Notes: generated by a model not told the origin, from the sequence alone. A DNA stretch of 64,000 nt from Ohtaekwangia sp036786105 (GCF_036786105.1 NZ_DAIQRQ010000008.1:62001-126000), one strand, 5' to 3'; counted from the first letter of the stretch, positions 17,087-27,015 are shown. Made by a program: numbers and translations.

Positions 17087-18280
17087 TTACCGTACAATTT
17101 TTTTCATCCAGCCGCCCCATGCTATACCTACACGGGCGGAGAGTACAGCGATAGCAAGCGCTATAGCAAGACCCTGGGTGAGATCTATACCACTGGATAC
17201 CATCCAGTCGCCAAAGGCATAGCGGTATTGCCAGGCAGGATCGGAGCCAAAGTACCACTTGGATGTTCCGAAGAACCAATGACCTCTCGAAGCCATGAGG
17301 ACATTGGCAAAGGGCCATTGCAAAGCGAACAGGATGATGAGAAAGAACGCACCATATACTACCGCACGATACCAGCGGTTTTTAGCCGCAAACCGATGCG
17401 TGATGAGATCGATAACAATTGCCGGGAAGATGATCAACAAAGGAAAGTCAAAAGGCTGAAAAGTAGTAATTGGATTCAATACCGGACCCAATCGCGGAGA
17501 GGCAGGGAACAATGGCAATATCCAGTTGATCACCATCAGAAATATAGTATATACCAATGCCGCTTGTGTAGCGCCCCATTTGGTTTTTGATGCATGGGAG
17601 AACGCCACAAGGAACAACGGGAAGAGCAGCGAGGCTACCTGATAAAACAATACACCATGCATATCGTGTCGCGACAGATACTCGGATGCGATGGTAAAGA
17701 TCATGGTGAGTACAAACCCGCCCGATAATGCAAAGAGTATAGAAAAGTTCTTGTTCAATTCTCCTTCAACTGATCCGGTATGCAAGTTCTGGTACGTGAG
17801 CACACTGATGATGGCACCAAACTGAATGGTGATCATACCCAGTAATAACACGGTGTGTGGCGGTGATAAAATGGTTACATCAAGTCCGTAGGTGTTATGC
17901 CACCAGTCATCGAAAGGAGCCGAGGTAAGCATGGCAATTGCGCCCCAGATGCAGAAGAGGTTGCCGAGCGATCCATAAAATATACCCCAGAAGCGTATCG
18001 TTTTGCTGCGCTCGGGGGGAGTGCCTGCCAGCGTGATCTTGAGTACGCGGAAGCCCGAGAACAGCCCTGCCGTAACACCGCCCAGGTAAATAGCCAGGTG
18101 AGGTGCCGAGAATAATCCATCGCGGCCTATACTGGTATGCCATGATATATCCCATATCAAACCGATAATGATACTCAGCGAAGAGAGTACGGTGGCGTAC
18201 AAGTAAACAGGTACATGACTTTTAGCCGATGTGGTAATGATTTCCGCACTGGTTGTGGGTTGAAGGGTAATGGAACTCAT
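17087..18280 (-). CDS. Polytopic membrane protein with twin DxxWH...PH motifs
   Basis: A 397-residue inner-membrane protein with roughly ten hydrophobic helices; family not recognised. It carries the same motif twice in its first 150 residues: D44-x2-W-H48-x3-G-x-D54-x5-P-H61-x5-G and D124-x2-W-H128-x3-G-x-D134-x6-P-H142-x5-G. The repeated Asp and His within adjacent membrane segments look like metal ligands. It is the first gene of a two-gene operon with the HLHP protein. Upstream are 66 bp to the kinase gene end; no clear promoter motif was seen. Confidence 0.7.
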   Translation of the reverse strand: MSSITLQPTTSAEIITTSAKSHVPVYLYATVLSSLSIIIGLIWDISWHTSIGRDGLFSAPHLAIYLGGVTAGLFSGFRVLKITLAGTPPERSKTIRFWGIFYGSLGNLFCIWGAIAMLTSAPFDDWWHNTYGLDVTILSPPHTVLLLGMITIQFGAIISVLTYQNLHTGSVEGELNKNFSILFALSGGFVLTMIFTIASEYLSRHDMHGVLFYQVASLLFPLFLVAFSHASKTKWGATQAALVYTIFLMVINWILPLFPASPRLGPVLNPITTFQPFDFPLLIIFPAIVIDLITHRFAAKNRWYRAVVYGAFFLIILFALQWPFANVLMASRGHWFFGTSKWYFGSDPAWQYRYAFGDWMVSSGIDLTQGLAIALAIAVLSARVGIAWGGWMKKIVR

Positions 18281-18346
18281 AATAACGTTTGTGAGAGAAC
18301 GAATATACGGTAAAAAATATGGGGAAGCGAAACCGGTAAGGTTACA

Positions 18347-20656
18347 TCAGAACCGAATGATAAACGTAGTGCCTCTATCCACTTCACTTTCAACAGCCAC
18401 CGTTCCGCCCATTGCTTCGATCTGTGTTTTGGTGAGGAAAAGACCTACGCCGCGTGCTTCCTTGTTGTCGTGAAAGGTTTTGTGCAAACCGAAAAGTTTT
18501 TCTCCGAACCTTTCGAGGTCTATCCCCAGGCCGTTGTCGCGTACACGAAGTTCCGTTCTGCCCTCGTAAGCATCCGATGAAATATGCAAAGTCAACTGAC
18601 GGTCAGGCGAGCGATATTTGATAGCGTTCGATAACAGATTCTGAAATATACTTTCGAGGTATGTCTTCGGATATACAATCTTTGGAGCAAGATTAAAATC
18701 GTAGGTAACATTGGCAGCGCACTGAATGAGCTCACCTTCCAGCGATTGTATCACTTTATCAAGTATATCTTTAAAACGAATTTCAATCCGTTCGATCTCT
18801 GTATCATTCTTCACCTTCAGCGTTTCCATCAGCTCATTCATCGTTTCGCCCAGGTTGTTACTCACATTCCTGATCTTCTCGAAGATGAGTCTATAGTCGT
18901 CTATTGAGCTTTGGTCATTAACAAAATTGATGAGTGCTTTGATGTTGGCAACCGGCGAGCGCAGGTTGTGAGAGATGATATGGGCAAATTCATCAAGTTG
19001 CCGGTTCTGCTCCTGCAAGCGCAAAGCTATTGTTTCAAGGTTTTGCTTGGAGAGCAGTAGTTCTTCTTCCGATTTTTTGCGCTCAGTAATATCAATCGCT
19101 GAGGCATAGATCAATTCATGTTTGATATCGCTGCCTGATCCCCAGAGCAGCCAGCGATAGGAACCGTCTTTACAGCGATAGCGATTCTCGAAGGTTGCCA
19201 GGTTATTGCCGTTTACAATGTGCGCCATGGCTTGCGCGGTAGCGTTAATATCATCCGGGTGAATAAACTCTTTGAGTGGCCTGGACTTCATCTCCTCTTC
19301 TGTCCATCCTAATAAATAATACCAGGCGGGGTTGAGCTTTTTGAAGTATCCATCAAATGTAGCGATGGCACTCAGGTTTACCGAGTTGTTGAACAGGCGG
19401 TAATTCTCTTCCGCAACTTTCAGTAATTCTGTTTCAGCATTCTTCTGTGCTGTGATGTCGGTAATGATGCCTTCAATCATCAGCAAATTATCAAGCTCAT
19501 ATATACCGGCGCCTACTTCTTTGATCCAGCGTATTTCTCCAGACTGATGGTATATTCTATACTCCAGCAAAAAACTTTTACGGGCAGCCAGCGCCTCATC
19601 AACAGTTTTAAAAATATCTGGCGCATCTTCCGGATGAAAAATATTCACAAAGTTTGTTTTGCCTGAAACAAAATCTTCAGCCGTATACCCTGTAATATCT
19701 TTTATACGCTCGTTCAGGTATATCATGGAGTACGTTTCGTCATTGCGGCAGAGATAGATTGCTCCCGGCATGTTCTCGGCCATCAGCCGGAACTTCTTTT
19801 CGCTTTCACGAAGCAGAAACTCGGCCTGCTTCTGTGCCGTAATGTCGCGCACCAGTATAATTACCTGCTCATCGTCAATGTAAGATATCTTGGATGCGTT
19901 CCAGTGATTGCCATTGGGCAACGGATACTCCAGGTGTTGCGATACTTTCGTAGTAAATACTTTCGCGATGGCTTCTTCGTATAAGATCGACAGCGGCTGC
20001 GGTAAAACTTCATTCATGGTTTTACCTATATAATTCTCGCGCGATGGCATCATGAGCAGATCATCCCGCTTGGTCCATACATTGGTAAATACCCGCTTAC
20101 GGTTAACTTCAAATACCAGGTCGTCAATAGAGTTGAGTAATATCTGGAGGTGAGCCTCAGACGAGCGAACTTTCTCTTCAATCTTCTTTTGTTCGGTAAC
20201 ATCGGTAGCGATGCCTGCATAGCCGATAAGCGATTCCTTTTCATCCCACAAGGCGGACACTGAAAGTATAACGGGAAATCGCTGCCCGTTTTTGCTGATA
20301 TACGTCCACTCGCGGCGCTCCGATACTTTGCGTATACGTGACCTGAAAACCATGGCATCAAAACCAGGTAGTATAGTTTCCTGAAGTTCTTCCGATAGTC
20401 TTTTAGCGTGGAGCACGATTTCGTCCGGGTCATGAAACAACACCGGAGTATGTTTGCCGATTACCTCTTCGGCTGTAAAGCCGAGCAGTTTTTCAGCCGC
20501 CTGGTTAAAGCTTGTTATAATGCCCTCTGGAGTGGTGGAAATGATCGCCAGTTCGGTGGCGCTGATAATGGCCTCCTGCAAACGATAAGCTTCCGCCAAA
20601 GCATTTAAAAACTTATCGTCCGGTATATACTTGCGCGAAAGCGGTAGATTCTCCAT
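18347..20656 (-). CDS. Four-PAS soluble sensor histidine kinase
   Basis: A 769-residue protein with no transmembrane segment. Four PAS/PAC units occupy about residues 20-535 (for example ITSFNQAAEKLLGFTAEE, YIGYAGIATDVTEQKK, Y-L-N-E-R-I-K-D-I-T-G-Y). The dimerisation/phosphoacceptor helix reads D-E-F-A-H-I-I-S-H-N-L-R-S-P-V-A-N-I, and the ATPase domain has N-L-L-S-N-A-I-K-Y-R and D-N-G-L-G-I-D with R-G-V-G-L-F-L-T-K. It should sense cytoplasmic small molecules or redox state; the ligand is unknown. No response regulator is adjacent. Confidence 0.9.
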   Translation of the reverse strand: MENLPLSRKYIPDDKFLNALAEAYRLQEAIISATELAIISTTPEGIITSFNQAAEKLLGFTAEEVIGKHTPVLFHDPDEIVLHAKRLSEELQETILPGFDAMVFRSRIRKVSERREWTYISKNGQRFPVILSVSALWDEKESLIGYAGIATDVTEQKKIEEKVRSSEAHLQILLNSIDDLVFEVNRKRVFTNVWTKRDDLLMMPSRENYIGKTMNEVLPQPLSILYEEAIAKVFTTKVSQHLEYPLPNGNHWNASKISYIDDEQVIILVRDITAQKQAEFLLRESEKKFRLMAENMPGAIYLCRNDETYSMIYLNERIKDITGYTAEDFVSGKTNFVNIFHPEDAPDIFKTVDEALAARKSFLLEYRIYHQSGEIRWIKEVGAGIYELDNLLMIEGIITDITAQKNAETELLKVAEENYRLFNNSVNLSAIATFDGYFKKLNPAWYYLLGWTEEEMKSRPLKEFIHPDDINATAQAMAHIVNGNNLATFENRYRCKDGSYRWLLWGSGSDIKHELIYASAIDITERKKSEEELLLSKQNLETIALRLQEQNRQLDEFAHIISHNLRSPVANIKALINFVNDQSSIDDYRLIFEKIRNVSNNLGETMNELMETLKVKNDTEIERIEIRFKDILDKVIQSLEGELIQCAANVTYDFNLAPKIVYPKTYLESIFQNLLSNAIKYRSPDRQLTLHISSDAYEGRTELRVRDNGLGIDLERFGEKLFGLHKTFHDNKEARGVGLFLTKTQIEAMGGTVAVESEVDRGTTFIIRF

Positions 20657-20734
20657 GAAAGGGTATGGGCACAGATACGAATTTACTGCATTTTGGGGAA
20701 GGTATCCCTATATGGATGTAAAAATTACGAAGGT

Positions 20735-21526
20735 TCACGAAAAGCCACGCTGGCGTTTGGCCTCAAAAATAACTACTGCAGCAGCGGTGGATACATTCAT
20801 GGAATCTATTTTTCCCTGCATGGGAATAATGATGTTGGCATCGGCATGTTTAACCCATGTATCGGAGAGGCCGGTAGCCTCTGTGCCCATAACAATAGCG
20901 CTGGGCCTGGTGAAGTCGGTTAAGTGATACGGTTTGGAAGCCTGCAGATAGGTGCAGTAGATGGAGATGTTATTTTTCCTAAGCCAGGAAATTGTTTCGT
21001 CTGATGTTGCCGAGGCAAGCTGGCTGGTAAAGACACATCCTACGCTGGAACGGATTACATTGGGATTATAGAAGTCGGTTTGAGGATCGCAGATAATCAC
21101 CGCGTCCACGCCCGCAGCATCGGCCGTACGCAAGAGCGCGCCCAGGTTTCCCGGCTTCTCTACGGCTTCGACTACAAGTACCAATGGATTAGACCGGAGC
21201 TTGAGCTGATCAAGCCGATGTGTCTTTTGCTCTGCTACCGCGATGAGTCCACCCGTGCCTTCGCGTACGGCAATTTTTTCAAACACTTCCCGCGATACCG
21301 GAATCAGCAACTGATCAGACTTGGCGAACGATTTTACTTCCTCCAATGAAATGATCTCTTCGCAGAAGAAGAGATTGCCGATCTTATAGCCCGCTTCGAG
21401 GGCCAGTCCTATCTCTTTTTTTCCTTCGATCAGAAACAGACACTGCTTCCTGCGCTCGCGAGGTTTTTCAAGCGCGATCAGGTTTTTGATCTTCGGATTC
21501 TGCGTGCTGGTAATCTGAAAGTGCAT
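20735..21526 (-). CDS. TrmH/SpoU-family RNA 2'-O-methyltransferase
   Basis: A 263-residue SPOUT methyltransferase. An N-terminal substrate-binding domain (I-T-S-T-Q-N-P-K-I-K-N-L...RERRKQCLFLIEG) is followed by the three SpoU motifs: E-K-P-G-N-L-G-A-L-L-R-T-A-D-A-A-G, I-V-M-G-T-E-A-T-G-L-S and I-I-P-M-Q-G-K-I-D-S-M-N-V-S. The third motif, with N-V-S, builds the SAM-binding knot. It probably modifies a ribose in 23S rRNA or tRNA; which one cannot be told. It is divergent from the RlmI-like gene. Confidence 0.9.
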   Translation of the reverse strand: MHFQITSTQNPKIKNLIALEKPRERRKQCLFLIEGKKEIGLALEAGYKIGNLFFCEEIISLEEVKSFAKSDQLLIPVSREVFEKIAVREGTGGLIAVAEQKTHRLDQLKLRSNPLVLVVEAVEKPGNLGALLRTADAAGVDAVIICDPQTDFYNPNVIRSSVGCVFTSQLASATSDETISWLRKNNISIYCTYLQASKPYHLTDFTRPSAIVMGTEATGLSDTWVKHADANIIIPMQGKIDSMNVSTAAAVVIFEAKRQRGFS

Positions 21527-21585
21527 ATGTTTGGAGCTTAAGCTGAAAGCGCAAAGCTAAAAAAAGCTGGTTGTTGCAGGAAATG

Positions 21586-21740
21586 CAAGTCGGGAAGTCA
21601 GAAAGTCCGGGAAGACGGAAAGTCTGAGAAGTATAGCACGCTATATCTTTACAGTAGCCTCCATCACTCTCCAGACCCTTACTCACACTTCCAGCAGCTA
21701 GTGGCTCGCAGCTGTTTTAAGCTTTCAGCTTTAAACGTTA
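21586..21740. repeat. Composite intergenic repeat, copy I
   Basis: The intergenic region has three low-complexity modules in a row: an AAGTC/GGAAGAC tract (21586-21632), a C-rich ACTCTCC..ACTCACAC stretch (about 21660-21691), and an AGCT-rich tract (CAGCAGCTAGTGGCTCGCAG, then GCTTTCAGC; 21692-21740). The same modules recur at 28779-28975 and, inverted, at 33816-33929. A TAGCTTTG -7-like element (21739-21746) sits at its end, just before the next gene. Confidence 0.6.
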
Positions 21741-21754
21741 GCTTTGCCCTCTTT

Positions 21755-22654
21755 ATGGAACTACTGCATCCTTCTTCGTGGAAAGACTACGAGCTGATAG
21801 ATTCGGGCGATGGTGAAAAGCTCGAACGTTTTGGAAAATATACTTTGATCCGGCCTGAGCCACAGGCTATCTGGAGCAAGTCGCTCCATGAACAGAAATG
21901 GAAAGAGATAGCCACTGCCAAATTTGTGCGGGAGCAGAAAGATAAATTTCGTTTCTCGGATGATGTGAAAGGCGGATGGTCGCGGAATCCCGGAATGCCG
22001 GAGTCGTGGAATGTGCAGTACCAGTATAAAAATCTTAACCTCACCCTTCGCCTCGCGTTAACGAGCTTCGGCCACGTTGGTGTTTTCCCCGAGCAAGGCA
22101 ATAACTGGAATTTTATATATGATACACTTACAGGCTGGAATACAGACAAAGCCCGCGTGCTGAATTTATTTGCCTATACAGGAGCGGCTTCTGTAGTAGC
22201 GCGCACTGCCGGCGCAGAGGTAACACATTGTGATGCATCACGCCCCGGTATAAACTGGGCGAATCAGAATATGCAGCTCAATAATCTCGATAATATACGC
22301 TGGGTATATGAAGATGCTTTCAAGTTTGTAAGGCGTGAAGTAAAGCGCGGTAATAAATACAACGGTATCATTATGGACCCGCCACCTTACGGACGCGGCC
22401 CGGAAGGAGAGAAGTGGACGCTGCAGGAGCAACTCAACGAGCTCATTGGTATGAGTAGCGAACTGCTAGAAAAAAAGAAACACTTCTTTGTGCTTAGTAT
22501 GTACGCCGTAGGCTTATCGCCCATTGTAGGATTGAATGTAGCCAAATCACATTTCGATATACCCCAGGCTGAGTTCGGCGAATTCTTCCTCAAATCAAAA
22601 CAGGGCAAAGATTTACCCATGGGTACTTTTTTGAGATTCGCCAGTAAAGCTTAG
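21755..22654 (+). CDS. RlmI-like class I SAM-dependent methyltransferase
   Basis: A 299-residue methyltransferase resembling the catalytic part of the RlmI/RlmL-type rRNA cytosine-C5 enzymes: SAM motif V-L-N-L-F-A-Y-T-G-A-A-S, acidic motif C-D-A-S-R-P-G-I-N-W-A, and the target-site motif I-M-D-P-P-P-Y-G-R-G. The N-terminal PUA domain of RlmI is absent. The start at 21755 is chosen because the family homology begins there and TAGCTTTG lies about 9 bp upstream, which would make the mRNA nearly leaderless. The stop codon abuts an N run, so the 3' flank is unknown. Confidence 0.85.
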   Translation: MELLHPSSWKDYELIDSGDGEKLERFGKYTLIRPEPQAIWSKSLHEQKWKEIATAKFVREQKDKFRFSDDVKGGWSRNPGMPESWNVQYQYKNLNLTLRLALTSFGHVGVFPEQGNNWNFIYDTLTGWNTDKARVLNLFAYTGAASVVARTAGAEVTHCDASRPGINWANQNMQLNNLDNIRWVYEDAFKFVRREVKRGNKYNGIIMDPPPYGRGPEGEKWTLQEQLNELIGMSSELLEKKKHFFVLSMYAVGLSPIVGLNVAKSHFDIPQAEFGEFFLKSKQGKDLPMGTFLRFASKA

Positions 22655-22754
22655 NNNNNNNNNNNNNNNNNNNNNNNNNNNNNNNNNNNNNNNNNNNNNN
22701 NNNNNNNNNNNNNNNNNNNNNNNNNNNNNNNNNNNNNNNNNNNNNNNNNNNNNN
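22655..22754. other. Assembly gap (100 N)
   Basis: Exactly 100 N, a conventional scaffold gap of unknown true size. The 25 bases after it (including CAGCTCGCAACT) match the AGCT-rich repeat module seen elsewhere, which suggests that the assembly broke at a copy of the dispersed repeat. Confidence 0.97.
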
Positions 22755-22779
22755 GTAACTCACAGCTCGCAACTATTTC

Positions 22780-25700
22780 CTAGTCCAGCCCAATCATAAT
22801 AAATGCACCCCAGTAGATAGGTTCAGGGTAGTCTGTGCGGAGTTCTTTTTTAGCATCTACAAAGCTCTGGCGCAGGTTGCCGGTGTTAAGCCACTTCTGG
22901 TAAAACTTCAGCATCAATTGCTGTGTTGCTTCGTCATCTACTTTAAACATACTCATGATGAGAACCTTTGCGCCTGCCACGAGGAATGCACGCTGCAAAC
23001 CATATACACCTTCACCCGCTTCCAGATCGCCAAGACCAGTTTCGCAGGCACTCAATACCACCAGGTCGGTCTTGTCAAGGTTCAGGCTCATGGCTTCGTA
23101 GGCGGTGAGTATACCGTTCTCCATGTTAAAGTTATAGCTTGTTTTATCCATCAGGTCGCCAGCACCTTTCAATAAAAGCCCGGTGCGCATTAGCGGATTT
23201 TGTGCCAGCACGGCTTCGTTACCTTCTATCTGTTGCTCCAGTGTTACCTGTGTAGTGGGTCTGTAAAATCCGTGTGTAGCAATATGGAATATCTTCGGAT
23301 TGTTCATCTCTTTAATCTTTTCTTCCGATGCCGACTTCTCTACATACTCTGCCGTGAGCCAGCCCTTCTGTTTCAGCATGAACTGCACCTGTGTTACTTC
23401 CTTCTCCGTGCCGGGCAGCGGAGATATACTCTGATCGGCAGAAGCGGTGAGGTAGAATGTCGGGTTGCCAAACATCGTAGCCGTATTTTCCGGAGGAGAT
23501 AATCGCGACTTGACATTGCGCAGGTATAAATCTTTGGTATTGCTCACCAATACAATGTTTGAGTTGTCGATTACGTAACGGCCATCCGGTGTTGGAATGG
23601 CTTCGAGGTTGATCTGGTTATAGACCCCGTCAGCCGACAGGTATACGGTTGCCACCTGGCCGATCTCATCCTGTATCGGTTTCCAGAATACATCATACGA
23701 ATAAGTATCCGGTATTTTACCGGTGATAGCATTGCGATAGAACTTGAAGTAACGATTCTCCATCTTCTTCCCGTCTTTCAGCATAATGGCTTTGGGTTTG
23801 GAGAGATCTTTTTTGAGATATAGCGCTGCGTAAATTACCGAATCAGTTAAGGTATGATTGAAGTAACGATAACGCACCATCTCAATGGCAACATCGTTTG
23901 GCTTTAATACTTTCTTCACATCATCGAAGGTGATGCGCTTGTCGTCAAACGTTTGGCGCAGCAGGTCTGAGTTTTGACTCAGGTCTTTTTCCAGCCGCTC
24001 TACTTCCTGTTGCAAAACGGCCGGGTCGATCTGTGCTTCCAGCAATTGCGCAGGACTCATCGACAATGCCAGTGTAAGTTGTTCCTTCTTTTGTATCCAC
24101 GTGTTGTACTGCGATTTCAACTGTTCATCGGAGCTGTTGAGGATGCGTTCGCGTATCTTGATAGAAGAGCTGAGCAGCAAAGCTTTGGTGAGCAGCTGGT
24201 AATTATATACTTTGCCCGAAAGGTCTTTGAAGTCTTCCAGGTTGCTGAAGGCAAGCGTATTGTAAAATTCAAAGTCACCTTTGATCGTGTTCCAGTACTT
24301 GGCTTTTTCACGCTCGCTCAAGGCAGGGAAGAAGTTTTTGATGAACATTTCGTAGTCGTTCAAAGCTTCTTCGATCAGCTTCTTCGAACGCTTGTAGTCT
24401 TTCTGCATGTAATATACTTTGCTGAGCTTCGACAGCACCTTTACATATTCCGGGTGTGACGAACTGAAGAATTTCTCGTACAAGTCTTTGGCTTTGGTAT
24501 AGAACTCTTCTGCCTTCTTGTAATTCTTCTGCTGGTAATATACATCTCCCGTAAGGGTATAAATGCTGGCGGTATTGATGTTGTTCTTGTTGCCGGTTTT
24601 AGTGCGCCAGATATTTTCTGCAACGGTAAGGGAGTTGAAAGCGATATCGAATTTCTTTTCGGAGATATAGAGCACCGCTACATTTTTCAATATCTCGGCA
24701 TACTGTGGATTGTCCTTGCCCAGCTTGGCCGCCATAATATCACGCGACTCAATCATCAGCTTCTCTACATCTTTGCGGTTGTCGCCTTTGTAGAACTTGA
24801 TCAGCGCCAATTGCGATAACGACTTGGCTACTTCAATATGATTGCGTCCAAACTGTTTTTCCTGGCTCGCAATGGCTTTCACTACATTGTCTTGTGCTTT
24901 GTCGTAATCTCCCAGGGTATAGTATATATCGCTGAGCAGTTTTTGTGTAGGCGCTGTTTTGGTGGAGGTTTCACCGTATGTCTTTATCGCGATCTGGTTG
25001 GCACGCTGTGCAGTGCGTTCGGCTTCTGTATAATCACCTTTCGCCAGGAGAATGCGCCCTTTGTTCACCAGCGGTTCAATAAGGCGTACCGAATTTTTAC
25101 CGTATAGTTTTTCATACTCCGGTATTTGCGTCTTCAATAGATTGTCTGCTTCAAAAAAGCCTCCGAGCTGAATGAACAGCGATGTAAGCTCTTCGCCTGT
25201 TGCCAGCTCGCTGCCCACTTCTCCTTTTGCTTTGGAGATGAGCCTTGCAGAGCGATCCAGGTTATCTTCAGCTTCATCAAACAAACCTTTTATACCAAAG
25301 AGCTTTGCCTGCGTGTCGATAGCATGTACATAGTCAGCAACACGGTCATTGTCCTTTCTGTATTCTTCCAGAATGGTAAGCGCTTTTGTAATGTCGGCTT
25401 CAGCTTTCTCGTACTGACCGATCTTGAGTGCGAGGCCTGCTATACGATCAAGCTCTTTACCGTATTCAGGATCTTCGTTACTATATTTCAGCACCGCTTT
25501 ATCAGAGGCATCGTTCAATGTCTTTAACGCAAGGTCATATTGATCCGTCAGCTCATACCAGGTGGCAATGTGATTCAGAATATTAAGCAGGTCTTTGTGT
25601 TGTTCGCCGATTTGCTTTTCAACCACACCAAAGTAACTTTCCTTGTATATCTTGCCTGCCTCCTCAAGCTTGTTGGTATAGTCCAGGTAAAAATTTGCGA

Positions 25701-27015
25701 GGTTAATTCTTGCCAGGTGATACTCGGGAGAATTTTCTCCATAGAGTTCTTTCTTGATATCGGCTAACTGGTTCAGATAACTTTCAGCCGAAGTATATCT
25801 TTCTTCGCGAAGCGAAACATCAAACAGAAATTCCACGGTGCGTGCTGACGTGATATAGTTCTTGGGAAGTTTCTTTAATACTTCCAAAGCGTCTGCTTCC
25901 AGGTTTCTTGTTTTATCGCGACTCAGTTTTGAGTTGAATTCAACCGCTTCTTCATTCTCGCGATGAATACTGTTCTTGGGAAAATATTTATCGAGTACTT
26001 TCTCATATTCCAGTTTTGTATTCAGGTAACGCGCGCGGTTTTCGGTTTTCAATAATACTTCGAGGTAATCGAGGTAAATATCATGTGCCAGTGAGTTGGT
26101 AGGATTAACACGCTTCTTCAGGTCGCTTAGAATGTTATCGAAGTCCAGATCATTCTCATGCTTTGTTCCGTTTTCTTCCAGCGCTTTTGCGAAAGTATAG
26201 CGTGCTTCTACTTCTGCGAGGCTTGTCTCACCCAGAAATCTGGATTTACCTTTCAGCCAGGCACGAATTGACGAATAGGCATTGTCGGCGGTCTCGGTAT
26301 CGCCACCAATGATGGAGATTCTCCCTTTTTTGGTATAGGCTTTCAGGCGAAGATTCAGGAGCCGTGCATAGTCGCCATAGCGCTGAGGTATCTCTTCAAT
26401 GGGTACACGCTGCGTTTTAATGGTGGCACCATCGGCTATAGATTCTTTTTCAATAGCACGCGAAACGAAATATTTCTCTACGCCATCGAGTATCACCAGT
26501 GCATCGTTGCAGAAACCCTGGCCGATCATGGCTTCTGCTTCTGTCAGCGCGATTTTGCCATTGAGGGCATCCGTCATCTGATTCGTTTTAGTAAGCAGTT
26601 CCTTGGCTTTGCCCAGGTATTCACGACTGATGCGATAGTTGCCGTAGTCGTTGTAAATGGAAGCAACATCGATCAGCGTGGTGGCGTAGCTTGTGCTGTT
26701 GTCACCATACATTGCCTGGCTGCTGGTGAGTGCGTTGTTCAAGGCTGTTTCAAAACCGGCTAGCACCCCCGTGGCAAGACTAATGCGCGCTTCACGCAAA
26801 TATAGGCCCGGCATATAGGCATTCTGCTGGCCCATTTTTGAGGTTATCGATTTCTTTAATTTCTGTAGCGAGCTGCCCGCTTTGGTAAAGCTACCGGATG
26901 CGAAAGAGGCATCGATCTTGTGGAGAGATTTATCAAATTTTTTATTCTGGCTAAATACCGGCATATACCCCATCGCAAGGACAAGGGCCAGCACCAAAAC
27001 TCCCGTTTTTTTCAT
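22780..27015 (-). CDS. Secreted TPR-CHAT caspase-like protein
   Basis: A 1411-residue protein with signal peptide MKKTGVLVLALVLAMGYMPVFSQ, a long superhelix of tetratricopeptide repeats (about residues 30-940, for example G-D-V-Y-Y-Q-Q-K-N-Y-K-K-A-E-E-F-Y-T-K-A), a helical linker, and a C-terminal CHAT domain (about 1080-1411). The caspase-like dyad is intact: H1248 in I-A-T-H-G and C1324 in L-S-A-C-E-T-G. CHAT proteins are clan CD cysteine peptidases, best known from Craspase and bacterial gasdermin systems. The export signal argues for a periplasmic or surface role instead. No obvious substrate gene is adjacent. Confidence 0.9.
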   Translation of the reverse strand: MKKTGVLVLALVLAMGYMPVFSQNKKFDKSLHKIDASFASGSFTKAGSSLQKLKKSITSKMGQQNAYMPGLYLREARISLATGVLAGFETALNNALTSSQAMYGDNSTSYATTLIDVASIYNDYGNYRISREYLGKAKELLTKTNQMTDALNGKIALTEAEAMIGQGFCNDALVILDGVEKYFVSRAIEKESIADGATIKTQRVPIEEIPQRYGDYARLLNLRLKAYTKKGRISIIGGDTETADNAYSSIRAWLKGKSRFLGETSLAEVEARYTFAKALEENGTKHENDLDFDNILSDLKKRVNPTNSLAHDIYLDYLEVLLKTENRARYLNTKLEYEKVLDKYFPKNSIHRENEEAVEFNSKLSRDKTRNLEADALEVLKKLPKNYITSARTVEFLFDVSLREERYTSAESYLNQLADIKKELYGENSPEYHLARINLANFYLDYTNKLEEAGKIYKESYFGVVEKQIGEQHKDLLNILNHIATWYELTDQYDLALKTLNDASDKAVLKYSNEDPEYGKELDRIAGLALKIGQYEKAEADITKALTILEEYRKDNDRVADYVHAIDTQAKLFGIKGLFDEAEDNLDRSARLISKAKGEVGSELATGEELTSLFIQLGGFFEADNLLKTQIPEYEKLYGKNSVRLIEPLVNKGRILLAKGDYTEAERTAQRANQIAIKTYGETSTKTAPTQKLLSDIYYTLGDYDKAQDNVVKAIASQEKQFGRNHIEVAKSLSQLALIKFYKGDNRKDVEKLMIESRDIMAAKLGKDNPQYAEILKNVAVLYISEKKFDIAFNSLTVAENIWRTKTGNKNNINTASIYTLTGDVYYQQKNYKKAEEFYTKAKDLYEKFFSSSHPEYVKVLSKLSKVYYMQKDYKRSKKLIEEALNDYEMFIKNFFPALSEREKAKYWNTIKGDFEFYNTLAFSNLEDFKDLSGKVYNYQLLTKALLLSSSIKIRERILNSSDEQLKSQYNTWIQKKEQLTLALSMSPAQLLEAQIDPAVLQQEVERLEKDLSQNSDLLRQTFDDKRITFDDVKKVLKPNDVAIEMVRYRYFNHTLTDSVIYAALYLKKDLSKPKAIMLKDGKKMENRYFKFYRNAITGKIPDTYSYDVFWKPIQDEIGQVATVYLSADGVYNQINLEAIPTPDGRYVIDNSNIVLVSNTKDLYLRNVKSRLSPPENTATMFGNPTFYLTASADQSISPLPGTEKEVTQVQFMLKQKGWLTAEYVEKSASEEKIKEMNNPKIFHIATHGFYRPTTQVTLEQQIEGNEAVLAQNPLMRTGLLLKGAGDLMDKTSYNFNMENGILTAYEAMSLNLDKTDLVVLSACETGLGDLEAGEGVYGLQRAFLVAGAKVLIMSMFKVDDEATQQLMLKFYQKWLNTGNLRQSFVDAKKELRTDYPEPIYWGAFIMIGLD

